A stretch of DNA of 64,000 nt, from contig KK106981.1 in NCBI GenBank assembly GCA_000611775.1, positions 8,417,431-8,481,430 of the forward strand. The letters are read 5' to 3'. How positions within the stretch are numbered: the stretch's first letter is position 1; every line of letters starts with the position of its first letter. A program made the translations under genes and the position numbers. Source of the stretch: Umbilicaria muhlenbergii (lineage: Eukaryota > Ascomycota > Lecanoromycetes > Umbilicariales > Umbilicariaceae). The notes under the pieces were generated by a model. The model had not been told where the DNA came from, made no database searches, and worked only from the letters and a program-made list of their open reading frames with translations. This document shows, one piece after another, positions 61,557-64,000 of this stretch.

Positions 61557-64000
61557 ATGGTCAAGTAAGTCAACATCTCCGATTGCAGCGGCGACATGGC
61601 TTCGGGGGTAGACCTGCTACCTCGACTGTAATGAAGAATGGGAACAGCACCCTAGACTGGTGGGAATTCAAGCATAGTTCACATTGGCTAATACGTGTGT
61701 GCGCAACAGCTTCACCGTCGAAGAGGTATACACACTACACACATCCAGCACCTGATCTGTTCACTGCTAGATGGGCAAGGAGCTATGCTAACAGTTCGCA
61801 AGATCCGGACCCTCATGGACAAGGCTGCCAACATCCGTAACATGTCGGTCATTGCCCATGGTAAGTCCTCTACAATCGCAGAGCCATGGTCCCTTGACTG
61901 GAAGCTGATGGCGTTTCTCGTATAGTCGACCACGGAAAGTCCACCCTGACCGACTCGCTCGTCCAGCGTGCCGGTATTATCTCGGCAGCAAAGGCAGGTG
62001 AGGCTCGATTTACGGATACTCGGCAGGACGAGCAAGACCGATGTATCACCATCAAGTCAACTGCCATCTCTCTATACGCTACGTTGACGGACGAGGATGA
62101 TCTCAAGGACATCCCCCAAAAGGTTGAGGGCAACGAGTTCTTGATCAATCTGATCGATTCGCCTGGCCACGTTGACTTTTCATCTGAGGTCACGGCCGCT
62201 CTCCGTGTCACTGACGGTGCCTTGGTCGTTGTCGACTGCGTTGAAGGTGTTTGTGTGCAGACTGAGACCGTGCTGCGACAAGCTCTTACCGAGCGTATCA
62301 AGCCTGTCGTGATTGTCAACAAGGTCGACCGCGCTCTCCTCGAGTTGCAAGTTTCGAAGGAGGATCTGTACCAATCGTTTTCAAGAACCATCGAGTCGGT
62401 CAACGTAATCGTCGCAACCTACTTCGACAAGGCCCTGGGTGATGTTCAAGTGTACCCATACAAGGGAACAGTTGCCTTTGGTTCCGGTCTCCATGGCTGG
62501 GCTTTCACAGTCCGGCAATTCGCTGTCAAATACGCCAAGAAATTCGGTGTTGACAAGAATAAGATGATGGAGCGTCTATGGGTAAGTGCTCGCTAGATGT
62601 TCGGAAACAAGACTGTTGCTAAGTATGTTTTCAGGGCGACAATTTCTTCAACCCAAAGACCAAGAAGTGGACCAAGGTTGGCGAACACGATGGTCAACAA
62701 TTGGAGCGTGCTTTCAACCAGTTCGTTTTGGACCCAATTTTCAAGATTTTCGGCGCCATCATGAACTTCAAGAAAGACGAAACTGAGACCCTCCTTACCA
62801 AGCTGGAGATCAAGCTTACCGGTGAAGAGAAGGAATTGGAAGGGAAGCAGCTCCTCAAGGTTGTGATGAGGAAGTTCTTGCCTGCAGCCGATGCGCTCCT
62901 CCAGATGATGGTGCTCCATCTGCCATCCCCTGTCACTGCCCAGAAGTACCGTGCCGAGACGTTGTACGAGGGTCCCGCCGATGATGAAGCTTGCATTGGT
63001 ATCCGCGACTGCGATCCCAAGGCTCCTCTCATGTTGTACGTCTCGAAGATGGTGCCGACCTCGGACAAGGGTCGTTTCTACGCTTTTGGCCGTGTCTTCG
63101 CTGGTACCGTCCGGTCCGGCCTGAAGGTTCGCATCCAGGGTCCCAACTACACCCCTGGAAAGAAAGACGACTTGTTCATCAAGTCGATCCAGCGTACCAT
63201 TCTCATGATGGGTCGTTTCATCGAACCCATTGAGGATGTGCCAGCTGGTAACATCCTCGGATTGGTCGGTGTCGATCAATTCTTGCTGAAGTCTGGTACA
63301 CTCACCACCTCCGAGACCGCCCACAACTTGAAGGTCATGAAGTTCTCTGTTTCCCCTGTCGTCCAGCGATCTGTCGAAGTCAAGAACGCCAACGACCTCC
63401 CCAAGCTTGTCGAAGGTTTGAAGCGTCTTTCGAAATCCGACCCCTGTGTTTTGACTTTCATCTCGGAGTCTGGTGAGCACGTCGTTGCTGGTGCTGGTGA
63501 GTTGCACTTGGAGATCTGCCTGAAGGATTTGGAGGAAGACCATGCTGGTGTCCCTCTACGTATCTCGGATCCCGTCGTGCCTTACCGTGAGTCGGTTGGT
63601 GGAACTTCGAGCATCACTGCTCTATCGAAGTCGCCCAACAAGCACAACCGGCTGTACGTCATTGCTCAGCCGTTAGACGAAGAAGTCTCAAAGGATATCG
63701 AGTCTGGCAAGATCAGCCCTCGCGACGATTTCAAGGCTCGTGCTCGTGTCCTGGCTGATGAGCACGGATGGGATGTCACCGATGCGCGAAAGATTTGGTG
63801 TTTCGGTCCCGACACCTCCGGTGCCAATTTGCTTGTTGACCAGACCAAGGCTGTGCAGTACCTAAACGAAATTAAGGACTCCGTTGTCTCTGGTTTCCAG
63901 TGGGCGACGAGGGAAGGACCAGTTGCTGAAGAGCCAATGCGCTCGGTCCGCTTCAACATAATGGACGTCACTCTGCACGCTGACGCTATCCACCGTGGTG
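61557..64000 (+). CDS. translation elongation factor 2, 5' part (cut by window end)
   Basis: eEF2 is the GTPase that moves tRNA and mRNA through the ribosome. Five exons are seen: 61557-61564 (8 nt), 61710-61725 (16 nt), 61803-61860, 61926-62581 and 62635 onward. They join in frame to 701 residues of about 840. The N-terminus is [20 protein letters not shown]. The GTPase motifs are AHVDHGKST (26-34), DSPGHVDF and [17 protein letters not shown] joins across intron 4. The domain III-IV text is near identical to other fungi. The last three residues in the window are His-Arg-Gly; His699 matches the diphthamide-modified histidine of yeast eEF2. Intron 2 ends in AAG rather than YAG. The rest of domain IV and domain V lie beyond the window. 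Confidence 0.97.

Overview
This window is a piece of a filamentous ascomycete genome (Pezizomycotina; class not resolvable by eye). The evidence is short GT-AG introns of 48-97 nt with CTGAC/CTAAC branch sites, GTAAGT/GTATGT donors, and fungal single-copy genes (IDH2, SEC5, ACH1, a WHI5-like gene, a DUF300/TMEM184 gene, CSF1, eEF2). No bacterial operons, CRISPR arrays, rRNA or tRNA genes were seen.

Region 1 (1-27017) is a nested stack of dead transposons. The outer layer is a pogo/Fot-type DNA transposon (362-27015, TA target duplication, 41-42 bp inverted repeats). A Ty3/gypsy LTR element, here called E1, landed 57 bp inside its left end (419-24905, duplication GCTCT). A second copy of the same family, E2 (13891-22243, duplication TAATG), sits inside E1. 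A different gypsy element, E3 (starts 3753), also sits inside E1, and its right end is lost in a 298-base N gap. All three gypsy elements face the minus strand. The retroelements are almost free of CpG and rich in TGA/TCA. Differences between LTR pairs and between copies are transitions mainly at CpG, then CpC/CpT. This is a RIP-like hypermutation that does not look like the CpA-directed Neurospora type.

Region 2 (27018-43447) is ordinary euchromatin: IDH2 (-) and SEC5 (+) diverge from one promoter, followed by a small single-span membrane protein (-), ACH1 (-, nine exons including a 15-nt one), an acidic F-box-like/2EXR-type protein (+) and a WHI5-like G1/S repressor (-).

Region 3 (43448-48224) is a small accessory patch: a decayed Tc1/mariner element with TIRs, a fungal polytopic membrane protein whose C-terminal part lies beyond a stop, and a 128-bp hAT-like MITE with an 8-bp target duplication.

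Region 4 (48225-64000) holds a DUF300/TMEM184 (Hfl1-like) gene (-) with a probable GC-AG intron, the giant lipid-transfer protein gene CSF1 (+, 3258 aa), and the 5' four-fifths of the elongation factor 2 gene (+), which is cut by the window end two codons after the diphthamide histidine.

The host genes are housekeeping genes of mitochondrial metabolism (IDH2, ACH1), exocytosis (SEC5), lipid transport (CSF1), cell-cycle start (WHI5-like) and translation (eEF2). They do not form a pathway cluster. All spliced structures were worked out by eye from reading frames, splice signals and remembered family sequence; none was checked by alignment.
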